A stretch of DNA of 64,000 nucleotides from Echinococcus granulosus (taxonomy: Eukaryota > Platyhelminthes > Cestoda > Cyclophyllidea > Taeniidae), in contig NW_020170402.1 of NCBI RefSeq assembly GCF_000524195.1, positions 667,750 through 731,749 of the forward strand, given 5' to 3'. Positions 38,301-48,382 of this stretch are shown one piece after another (position 1 is the first letter of the stretch; each line of letters starts with the position of its first letter). A model generated the notes under the pieces. That model worked only from the letters and a program-made list of their open reading frames with translations. It did no database searches and was not told where the DNA came from. The position numbers and the translations under genes were made by a program.

Positions 38301-41300
38301 AATTCAGTCCTGAAACGCTCAAGATCTTACTGAAAATCTATAAAGTGGCAACTTGACATTGAATTCCGGTCACAATAAAAGGGCAGATGGCATCTGAATT
38401 CCTCACAACACAAAGTGGATCCCTTTCAGGAGGATCCAGGCTGCTCTGAATTGCAATTCAGCCCTGAAATACCACGGATTTCAAATGGAAGTGAATACAT
38501 ACGAGACTCAATAAGGTAATGGTAGACATACTCCAATGACGACAGCTTCCGGTTTGTTCCTGAAGCAAGGTCTTTTCAAAAAGGCCTCTAAGCCTCCTGT
38601 TCCACCATTAGGTCAGAAATTCACAATCTCACGTCCCCACCTTGCACTAGATTGAACAAAGCATGCGACTTCTTGATTTACTGAAGTCCTGAAATTGTTG
38701 CCTTCCAAGACGGTCTTGAACAGCCATTCAAGCTTAAAGTGTTTCACGGAATATCAGCTTATTTTTGAAGGTAATTCGTTTTTGGGAAACGATTCCATCT
38801 TTACTAGGGAGTGACTCAACCTTGAAACATTTCAACCCTGATTAAGAAGCCAGCGATTTGGTATTGAACAAAGTAGTTGGCGTCTTGACTCACGAAAGAG
38901 GCAATCGGGACTTTCCTATCAACATCAGCTTCGAGTTTATTTAAAAGAGAAGGGTGAAATCTTCTTTGAACAAATCGGTTGGATTAACTTTAGACTATCT
39001 AACTATAACAGCCTAGTTGTAGTCCCTGTATTGCCATTTGACACCGTATGTAGTACGGAAAACAGTATCTATAAGGTGTCACCAAAGGCGGTAGCTGCAT
39101 GCGGTACACACAATGGTAGGCAAACATGGGATGTAGTTAACCAGTCAGCCATCTATACAACCATTAGAATGAATGTTAGTTCTTCAACAAAGGGGTTGAT
39201 TCATTACGCTGTCGGGTATGCAGCCCTGGGATTTCTTTGGGGGCCGCGGTAGCACCCACGGCTAATGTGAGCGCACCTATCATTCTCATCTTCATTTTTG
39301 GAGTGCGAATATAGTTAAGGCATCAGCGTAGTTAAACCTTAAGGTGCCAACCAACGAGATGTTTGATAAGGCCAGGGTATGACTACTACCTAGGGGAATA
39401 TCATTAGGGTGAGAAGGATCCTTCAGGCAGACGACTCTAATGTCAAAAATGAGTCAAGAATTAAAGGGGAGGTGCGATCTGAGACGAAAGCGGATGGACT
39501 GAAAGCAGATCGGAAAGAACGAGTTCCAAGAGCAGGAAAAAGGATAATTTACGAGGAAGCTTCCACTATGATAGCGTAGGGCTCTGGTTGTCAGCACCTT
39601 TGACGCCTGCGTGCCAGCCTTACCTTAATAATGCCTCTCATGGAAATTGTGAAAAACGCATTTCGCTATTATTGCCATAGTCCAGCCCGAAGCATACAAT
39701 ATTAACTTAGGTGGGAATGCAATTTGTTTTACCCACTGCGTCGCCTAGTTCGAATGGAGATTAGGCACGAGAGAAAATTATTTGAAAAACCCACTGAACA
39801 TACCTGAGGCTCACTGTGTGAGTGGAAAAGAAAAATTTTGGGGTGGGTTCATGATAAGACTTCTTACCTCTCTTCCAAAAATCAAAGCTTAGGAGGCATA
39901 AAGAACACCATTTTTGATGTGCAAGAAAGGTGACTTCTTTCCTTCGAATCGACTTCAATCTTGCCACAAAACCTCCTAAATATTAATGAGTTCAACAACC
40001 AATAGTCTTGCTGACATTTAAAAATGGAAGTTGGGTAAGAGGGTATGTCGATGAAGGGCCATTTACAAACCTGGTTTCTATTCAAGAAATCGGTCTTAGC
40101 TACATTAGAAGGGATGTTGAATTGACACGAGGCTTTATGAGGTGGAAATACGGAGAAAAAGTGCCATTACTTTTGAAACTAGAGAAAGGCAGAGGTTTCT
40201 AGATCTCGCCAACCCAACTGCTTTGTGAAGGAGTAAACGCAGTGATCACATAAGATGAATAAGTGGATTCATTTCACTACTTCAGTGTGCTCAGTTTTAA
40301 ATAGATGCTACGAAGTGCTGGCAGCTCTAAAACGAATGACTGTGTTGGCATGTGTGATTGCGACTATCGACGTGTTCTGCACTATCTCCAAGGGGAGCAC
40401 TAAGATTACATTGATTAAAGAAAAAAATTCATTCACTTCACAAAGAGAGAGAGAGTATTGGACACTTTCTGGGTCTGGCACCACACATACCTCAAAACAA
40501 ATCGGTTTAAAAGAATGGGGATAGAAGATCCGAATGGGTCTTGATAGCAAACCACCGGTTAAAAAGGATGGACCTAATTCGGTCCCAATATTCCTATTGA
40601 GGGAGCTAGTGATAAGCGAAACTAGGAGATTGATGGTGCTTTACTACCTTGCCACACCTGAGTAAACACAAACGGCTGCACAACTTTTAGTAATCAAAGG
40701 AGTGGAACAGTGCTCCAGCCCGCTGCAAAACTTCGTCCAGCCCTCAACTTCACAATTCACGATGAATTCCCAACCAAGTTGGTCTTATCCTTTTCGTGCC
40801 TGTCTCGAGGGTGCCTTCCTTTCCCAACAACTATCCCTAGGATGGTTGGCTGGCACAAAACTGTAACAAGAGAACGACAATTAAAGAAAGGTGGAAGTAA
40901 CGTGGCACGGAGGTGGTAAAGTTGATTATACGCAGCACCACTGCCACTATCATCACCATCATCCTGACACCTGTCCAAACTAATGATAGAGGCTATTTGT
41001 GAACACAGTGACCAGAGGTATCAGACGTGCTTGACTAGTCAAATTCCCAGTCGGATTAAATAAAAGCCAGAAATGAAGCAGTTATTTAGTATTCGGGACC
41101 CCCGGAACATGATAAAGCAGACAATCCCAAACGCAAAGCCTCCGTTCTCCTTCCTTCCCTCCCACCCACATTGCTTATTTCAGTTCCAATCAAGGAACAA
41201 TGTAGAAGGCTATTTAGGAGGCTAAATACGCTTTAGTAAGGGAGAAGGACAAGGCTGCTTTCCACTCCCCAGTAAAGCGGGTAGCTTTCCTATTCAGTTG

Positions 41301-44300
41301 CGTCTCAGTTCACAATTAAGGCTTGCCTTCCACCTCCACCAGCCTTTGTGGGCAGAAATAGTAGCCCACAAATCTTAAGCAGGTAAGCGGATAATTAAGG
41401 TGATTGCTGTTCTGAAGACTAGTGGCTTTAAGCTCCACACCTGTAATTATGTTTTAGTCTTAGTCGATTTACTCGATTTAATAGCGATTGTAGAAAGTAA
41501 AGTAATTGAACATTACTTATTTAACTAGTATACTATCAATGTCGGTGTTATGATGTTCTGAAAGCCCACCAACCTCTCCCGCAGACGACTGGGTGAACAC
41601 CCTACAAAGGGACAATAAGCCCGATTTCGCCTGGTAAATACTACGCCAAAACAAAACAGTCAAAAGGCGTTCATTATAGATGCCTGAATCCATTGCAACA
41701 TCAGAGCACAGTTACTGAACCTGCTTCGAGTTTTGGCAACCACCCCAACCTTGGTCATGGGTGCAGCGTAGTGACTAGTAATAAGGTTTCGGTACAGAAC
41801 TGCCCAAGAGATCTGGAATCGAAAAAGATTACACAAGGACTTGACACTTCTCTACTTACTAAAAACGAGAGCAGCCCGGCCAGCATAAGAAAAAATACCG
41901 TGGACAGCTGCGTGAAGTCTAGGCAAACATACGTAAAGCGATTGTCGCTCATCCTTAAGCAATGCAAAGTAATGATCTACCAAAACCTACGAGATGTCTT
42001 GTTGGCGTTGAAGTAGAATGTCTTCTCACTTTTATGAAGAGCCAACGCGTGATTCCCCTTCCTGTCTCTCAAATTTCTTGTGATGGCCGAAAAAGAGGGA
42101 TGATCACAAGGAGCGTCGAAAACGATGCTCAAAATAAGAGAGGAGTACCTAACTAAATAAATTAAGCCTTTTTCCAAACTCTAACCTACTATTTTCTCAG
42201 CTCTTCAGCACACATCATAATTAACCCACTTCCCGAATGGGCGTGCTTTATAACACCGGCATCAAGGAAAACTCGGGCGATGCATCGGCGCCCAACTAAG
42301 CATGAAATGGGCTGGATCGACTACAGTAGTAGATGCACCGATTCTCACATGTGGTGCACAGGTGTGCATTCGTATGCGCCCATAGAAGAGGCACTTCGGC
42401 CCAATTGCAACCACACTTACATGATTAATACGCCACACACACATGCACATGCCCCCAGCTAGTCATCTTGGTGAAGGCAAGAAAAATAAGCTAGTCAATG
42501 AGAGGACACTTATCGCGCGTGGTTTGTTCGCTATACTCTAATGAAGCTATTTACATCCACACATACCAAGACAAGTAAAGGAATATTTTTGGAAGCAGTA
42601 AAGTAGCCGCGGGCGTCTGAAAATGCCCCTCTGACACAAGACTCGAATTACAGCCTACTCATCCCATAACGACAGATAATTTTTGTGAAGAAAAGCAGTC
42701 AAGAAGTCGCGCCCTATCTTCTCTAGGACACAAATGAAGAAGGGGAAGTAAAAATGATAGGAAGATTAACAATGAAGGAGAGGTCAAAGGAGGATGAGGA
42801 TAATTAACAATAATAGCAACAATAATAGGGGTGAAAAAATTGCCGCCGACCCTAATGGAAAACTGCCACTACATACGCGGCAAGTCTTGTGCGCCCTGCT
42901 TAGTTATGATCATTTCGATGGAGCGTTGGCAAGCACCTGGTGACTTTCTGAGGAGTAAGCAGACCACCTAGGTCTTATTTGCGACTTTAGAGATAACCCG
43001 GTTACATTGAGAAGTGATATATTACCACCTACATTCTGATTCATAATACACTAGTATTGAAGTCACCGTCGTTGGAACCGATTATGCACTTGTGATAGAG
43101 AGGGTTTTTCCAGTCTCCCAACTCCTTCGTACATTAAAAATCGGCCTATTATAAATTCGGATGGTCTAAAACGTTTCTAGGCGTACTTCAGAAACTACAA
43201 AGATATGGGCATTGGGGACACCAATCCAAAAAAAAGCAACCCTAATTGTGCTAAATAATGTTAAAGTGTTACGGAAGACAAGATGGGTGACTCTCCCGAG
43301 ACACAAGACAGAATGGCTTCTCAAACTACTTAGGACCAGTAATGTAATAAGGCAAGGCTTTAACAAGTCGAAATTGACCATGCTCGAAGTATCAACGATT
43401 TTCAAATGAGAATAGTGCGTCAAAATGATAATTTAAATAATGAATACCTCCTACTGCTGTAACAGATTGAAAGCAGCACAGATATTCAGCATGGCAATAC
43501 TAGATTGTAGGGGAGGAGAAGAGAATGAAATTAAAAGAAACATTGGGTACTTGATTAAACACGCCTCACTTTTAGGCCAATGCTCATGTGAAAAGCAAAC
43601 AGGACAAGAAACTGGCCTAACTTTAAACACATCAGGTCAAAAAAATTTAATAACAGTTCGAAATCAGCACTATCAGTAGACTGGAATCTCTCCTCCCCGT
43701 GATGAAAAACTACTGTATGATGTTTGCCTACTTCATGATGGTTCAAGAGCGGCGTAATTCAACCTCCATAGGAATGGCATGGAGTTCTATGGATGATGCA
43801 ACCCGTGCGGTTAGTCCCAGAGACCCTTTATAGACCCATAGTAAATGTCCTTTCATGCCCCTATGAGGTAACGGAAAAATTAGTTACCATGTGCCCCAAT
43901 AACTACCGCTGATGCGGTCGGTACAGATGTACAGCATTTGGGAGTACCTGAAGGAAACTACACACGAATAAATCAGCTTAGAAACATTCAGGAGGTGCCT
44001 AGATAGCTATCCGCAGCTTATTCACGAGGAATAAATCGGAGATGTTAAGCACCTTCACTGCTGCGCCCTAGTAGCAGCACTTCCAAAGACAAGGGACGGA
44101 GAATGGACTTACCAGATTATAGTACATGAGAGAAGAGCCATCTGCAAGTAATTTCGCATGAATTAATCACCAAGGCCAGTGGCCCTTCCTTTTGGTTGCC
44201 ACCACACAAAGTTTTAGCCACCAAGACGGCTTTGCGAATCGAGCACCTGAAAAAATAGCATACTGCCGCCGATACAAGTGGGCTGCCGACCGGCCGATAA

Positions 44301-47123
44301 ACCAGACCATTCACGCGTGCACCCACACTGCACTACCGAGAGTGCACTCGACCTTTGCGCCATCGAAAAGCGATAGAGCAAATGGGTGGAGGATTCGAAA
44401 TTCAAATTATGGATTTTTTTAAGGGGACAATGAAAACCATGTGAGAGGAGAGGTAATTTGCGCCGTCATCTTCATCTCCGTTCACCTGTGTCAGCACGAC
44501 TGACACAGAGAGGAGTGATGACCTTCTCAAGACAGCTAATTAGTGTCTAATAGGCCGAGGAAATAATCGGGTCTCAGCTTAACTTAATTAAGGCAATTTA
44601 AAAAAAAAGATTGGGTGTGTAGGGTCCCCTCTCTTGTGCTGCATTTTGCGATATAAAAGCAAAGTAGCAGAGGGGAGACAATTTACCGAACGCATGATCA
44701 GACGTCTACATTGACCCAAGTTGGACAATGAGATTCACGTTCAAGGCAGAATCCGCCAACTCCACCTTCTCCAATTCTGGGAAGTTTCATCTTTTACTGG
44801 GAAGCTACCGCGTATGTGGACATGCATTCCAGTGGAAAAAGAAATTACAAAAATCCCTTTTGGTGTCACCACTACAGCCACCGCCAGACCCCTATGACAC
44901 GGTCCGTTTGTTCACTTACCAACAGCAAAGGTAAGAAAAGAGCCGCCGCTGTAACGATATTGATTGCTGCTGTACCTGGTCACTATTCATCTGTAGCCGA
45001 TTCGATTTAAACCAGAGAGACGAACCAAGCCAATATACAAAAACTAACATTCCATGCATACTCGAGTGTGCCTAATAGTCGGACTTGTTCGGGTAACAAA
45101 AGAATGTATTGAAAGCCGAGCCTAAGTGATGCAGTACTATTTCTCCATCATGGCTTTTAGACTACCTGTTCAACCTAGTAAAACAAGTGGATGTCCAATG
45201 AGGTCATTTGAGGGAGAGGAAGCTTACGAAACAACCTGACTAGGAGGATGGAAGGAGGATTTGAACACCCTGAGTACCTTCCCATTTATAGACAATCAAC
45301 ATAGCCACCTATCAATCAATTGATATACTCACCAAATGTATAAAATCCATATTATCAACTGTCACCGTAGCACGAAATCCAACATAAACTCTTACAACCA
45401 CCGATAGAGAGAAAGAGTGGGGTTCAAGGTTCAACGATCACCCAGAAGGTCACGTCAAGTGATCTTGAAGTAGAGCCAAGACAAAATGATCCCAAAATTT
45501 CAATAATAAATGCGCCAACAAGAGAGCAGAAGAACAGAAAGCAGCTGGATTCACAATTAAACGTTTTTGGAAAGCATATAGAAACACCATAAAAGGTAGA
45601 CTGGCATCACAACACCACGAGCTGTCGATAAGAGGTGACAGCGGCATCACATAGCACCAGTGGATCAAAACACATCACGCCTGAAGACCGAATGATTATG
45701 CAACCACAGCCTCCAACTTTATGGCATGTGGGCGTGAAGAGAGACGGAGTACTTTAAGGAATGGCACGAATTGACCCCAGGGGAGTGGTAGCAGAGTGCG
45801 AGGGACTTACAGATGATCTTGACGCTTAAAGGCCTTCTTGCAGACATGGCAGACGTGCTTCCGCTCATCGCTATGCGTCAGCTTATGCTTGGCGATGGCG
45901 CTGGAGTTGCTGAACACCTAGAAGGCAGAATAGATGTCCACATGGTTGAATGGAACTTATTCAAATTGTATGCTTAAACTATACAGACTTATTCAGTCTC
46001 ATGCACCTATACCATTTCTCTCATACAAACTACCAGTTTCCTAGGCCTTATCGCACCTCCAGGGACAACTAGAGCGCTCAACTAAACTGAACCTGTACTG
46101 CAGCTAAAAGCTGGTCATGCTGATATACTGACTATTCTAGCCTCCCATCATTTCACTAGTCTCTCAGTTCCTCGTAAAGTTATAATGGGCTTACCTTTGA
46201 GAACAAATGAGGTGCCACAAATAAACCACCCTATAATGTAAGGAGAAATGCAGTTGCAATTTAGTGACCCATAGATGGCTGGAGTAAGAGAACACCATTC
46301 ATCACCGATGTTCTGACTCAAAAAGGCAAGTAGAAACACGTTTTATTCCACCTCTTTGTGACAATCAGTAAAGTGAACACGCGGAAGGGGGGACGTCAAT
46401 AGTGCAATGAAAGAGAAGAGGCCAGGGGCAGGGAGAGTGATGCAGTGGCTAAGGCGTCGTTAGATAAAGAAAGTCCGCTGATACGCATAAACAATGGATG
46501 CAGTGAGTCACACAATGAAGCCACCGTTTATCAACTTGCTGTTGAGACAACTTGGCTTACCGGTGAAAAAATCATGACAAAGAACACGCCCACACAAGTG
46601 TGAAACACACAAGCGAAGTATCTTTGTATTGACTACATGCATGCAGGATTCTAGTTTTACTTGATGACATCTTTTACTTTAAAGTCGGATTCCAAAAACA
46701 CTTAACGATGCAATAACAGAAGAATGGAAATTCACACTATCCCTTCCCATCCTTTAACGCATTCTGTCACAAAAAAGGCAGCGAATAAGTTACGGTAAAT
46801 CGTACCAGTACCATACAAAGTCCTATAAGTTTAAGACAAAACCTCTACATTTCAATACGTCTCACAAAATGATGAATGACCACAATGGTCTCAGGACTCT
46901 GGAAATAAAAACGGTGACTGACCTTTGAGCAAGTGGGACACTTTAGACCGTTGCGAAGACGTCGATTGAGAGAGACCTCACCGGGGTTGGGAGGGATGTT
47001 CGGTTGTCTAGACAACGAAGACGAGGATGATGGGGGTGAAGAGAGATGAATTTGCTGGGCGGGATGGTTAGAGGGACTGAAAATGCTTGCTGCGAAGGCG
47101 TCCTCATCGGCACGTGAAGTCAT
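20398..47123 (-). CDS. ELM2-SANT C2H2 zinc-finger corepressor (TRERF1/ZNF541-like)
   Basis: Sixteen exons (46923-47123, 45811-45917, 36257-36549, 30490-30908, 24826-25059, 24412-24745, 23943-24338, 23526-23853, 22742-23228, 22254-22670, 21677-22110, 21454-21602, 21218-21379, 20987-21167, 20687-20921, 20398-20604) keep frame throughout and give about 1527 residues. C2H2 fingers: CPTCSKVFSNSSAIAKHKLTH (62-82), 90-110, 118-139 and CPRRFKNQSALNGHMRLHGG (about 257-279). Residues 280-1210 are Pro/Ser/Gln/Gly-rich, ending in an acidic stretch. ELM2 spans about 1217-1320 (INVGTAYQAEVPEF; ILVWNPKN), SANT about 1321-1380 (YWTTEEIEKF; CVEFYYVWK), and a last finger (C1497, C1500, H1513, H1517) reads CGRCFAKVKSRNAHMKSH, the signature end of TRERF1/ZNF541. 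ELM2-SANT proteins recruit HDAC1/2, so this is probably a scaffold of a MiDAC-like deacetylase complex. The start ATG has an in-frame TAG two codons upstream and an acceptor-like AG 3 nt before it. Confidence 0.9.
25378..25704 (+). repeat. inverted repeat, left arm
   Basis: This pairs with the reverse complement of 29269-29600. Over the 297-bp core I count only two substitutions; the outer about 25 bp is more diverged and has small indels. The homology stops abruptly on the inner side after gtttggaatgaag. The arm has open frames on both strands but no recognisable protein. Confidence 0.92.
27507..27700 (+). repeat. dispersed repeat family A, copy 2
   Basis: It has the shared blocks TATTGTAATACTTTG, TTCGCGGGCACTTAAGGCTC, TTTGTACCTCC, GGGTGGAATGGCCTC, CCAGCCCTTC and ATATATT. 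It lies in the intron of the ELM2-SANT gene, antisense to it. Confidence 0.7.
28400..28585 (+). repeat. dispersed repeat family A, copy 3
   Basis: This is a shorter copy with an internal deletion: TTTTGTGGGCACTTAAAGCC runs almost directly into CCATGCCAGTA, then TATGTCTTCTT, CTTCAGGAATG and GGGACGCTACGGCATCTA. Confidence 0.65.
29269..29600 (-). repeat. inverted repeat, right arm
   Basis: This is the reverse complement of 25378-25704 with two substitutions in the 297-bp core. The arms are about 3.56 kb apart and could form a long hairpin in RNA from this intron or be the ends of a fold-back element. Confidence 0.92.
33475..33650 (+). repeat. dispersed repeat family A, copy 4
   Basis: This is the best-preserved copy: TTTTGCGGGCACTTAAGGC, CCACCTTTGTGCTTC, CCGGGCCATGCCAGTAGCC, CAGCCCTTCTGTACATCGGC, AGAATATATT, TATGTCCCCTTTCGCCTC and GCAGCTACA. 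Confidence 0.7.
34652..34852 (+). repeat. dispersed repeat family A, copy 5
   Basis: It shares ATTGTAGTACTTTG, GGGCCACTTAGGG, CCACTGTACCCTTGG, GGCCTCCGGGTCATTCCAGT, ATACATATTCTGC and CAGGACGCTACAGTAT with the other copies. Confidence 0.7.
36550..45810 (-). other. 9.3-kb intron of the ELM2-SANT gene
   Basis: This is the largest intron of the window; it interrupts the second zinc finger between H-L and N-G-H. Scattered short frames have no known motif. It holds a perfect 9-bp hairpin at 44486-44508 and a region with weak periodic similarity at about 37850-38830. No gene is supported inside. Confidence 0.6.
44486..44508. repeat. perfect 9-bp inverted repeat, 5-nt loop
   Basis: CTGTGTCAG, loop CACGA, CTGACACAG. 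It is not followed by a T-run and is too short for a pre-miRNA on its own. Function is unknown. Confidence 0.6.
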
Positions 47124-48382
47124 TATCTAAGTTTGGTTATGTCACACCTACTACTAGTCACGACAGAACCGGCAATCCTTGTAATCATGCACAAGATACT
47201 GCGATTGTCATTGTTACTTCCAATCTGAAATGTGAATCGCAAAAAGAGAACTGACAGCACGGAATGCAAAACACGCGAATACTGACCCGGGTAAGAGAAT
47301 CAAGGCACTGATTGCGCACAAAATGTGGTAAACCAATGGGGTCCTAGTTAGTGCAACCAAGAAAACCTCAATATGTGTATATACTGAAGTAAGTATGCGG
47401 ATCGAGTGGTTGATAGTTAATAAACCCAGAAATTTTCGGAGTCAAACTAATTAACTATGGAAGCAAAAATCGCTACGGAAAAACTAATCCCAAAAATGAA
47501 TAAATACGCGGTCTCAGACGCATTGCAATTCTTACTTCTAGGAAACACCGTGAAGAGGCAGTGAAACTACACCTTACCGAGAAAGACGCACTGAAGCCAA
47601 CCAGATAACGCACATATTATTAACCTAGAAAAGTGCTCCTACTGCACGATTGGCTACTAGGGGACGAAAAGATACTCAAATGCACAGCGTTCTGAAAGAG
47701 AGTGAAATAGCCGCTTACAAAGTGTATTTACACAAATTTTAGCTGCAGTAGAAGTACGAAACTAAATCTGACGCTTCAGATGTGTGATCACTAAAAGGGA
47801 GTCAAGTACACTATTATTTTTTAAAAGCTCGTCATCTGTAATATGTTTGAATCTTCTTTGCATTTTCAAAGCGTTAAAAAAACCTTAAGCAAAAAAAGGC
47901 AACATAATTTCTTAAGCATGCGATGCGCAGGAAGTCGAAAACAAAAGAAGCAAATATGCGCATTTAATTGGCACACAATCTACATCCTAAAGGATTCAAG
48001 TTTATGCCACACCATGTTCATCCCGTATTAACACTAACATTTGCATTCCTATGTATATGCAGCTATTTTTACTACTTTCTTTCAAGTATCGCTTTTGCGT
48101 AAGTACAAAATATTTATTCCCTTCGCAAGTTTCAACTTAGTGGTGGCTTATTCCAGTCACTATTATCACAATATAGGACCTTTAATTCTTAGCAAAAAAA
48201 AGTTTTACAAGATAAAGTTTTGTCCTTACTTACAAATTTGGGCTGCTCTTTAAGCAGTTTTCAAAACTTTTTCTGACCTAATAACAACCAATCACGCTGC
48301 TGCTACTGCCACTTCGCCTTAATAATCCAATCGTTTTTGGAAGTGGTGCCGTGCATACTTGGTCTTGTGTGTATCACTTAGG
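47124..48382. promoter_or_regulatory. head-to-head promoter region, ELM2-SANT gene and CWC22
   Basis: The start codons of the minus-strand ELM2-SANT gene (47123) and the plus-strand CWC22 gene (48383) face away from each other across 1.26 kb, so both 5' ends and probably a shared promoter lie here. No TATA box can be assigned. Acceptor-like sequences precede both start codons. Confidence 0.5.

Noticed and set aside
40255..40524. Plus-strand 89-codon frame starting with ATG
   Set aside because: No motif, no conserved context and composition like the surrounding intron.
41693..42016. Plus-strand 107-codon frame in the 9.3-kb intron
   Set aside because: It starts at a TTG rather than ATG, has no motif and no flanking splice structure.
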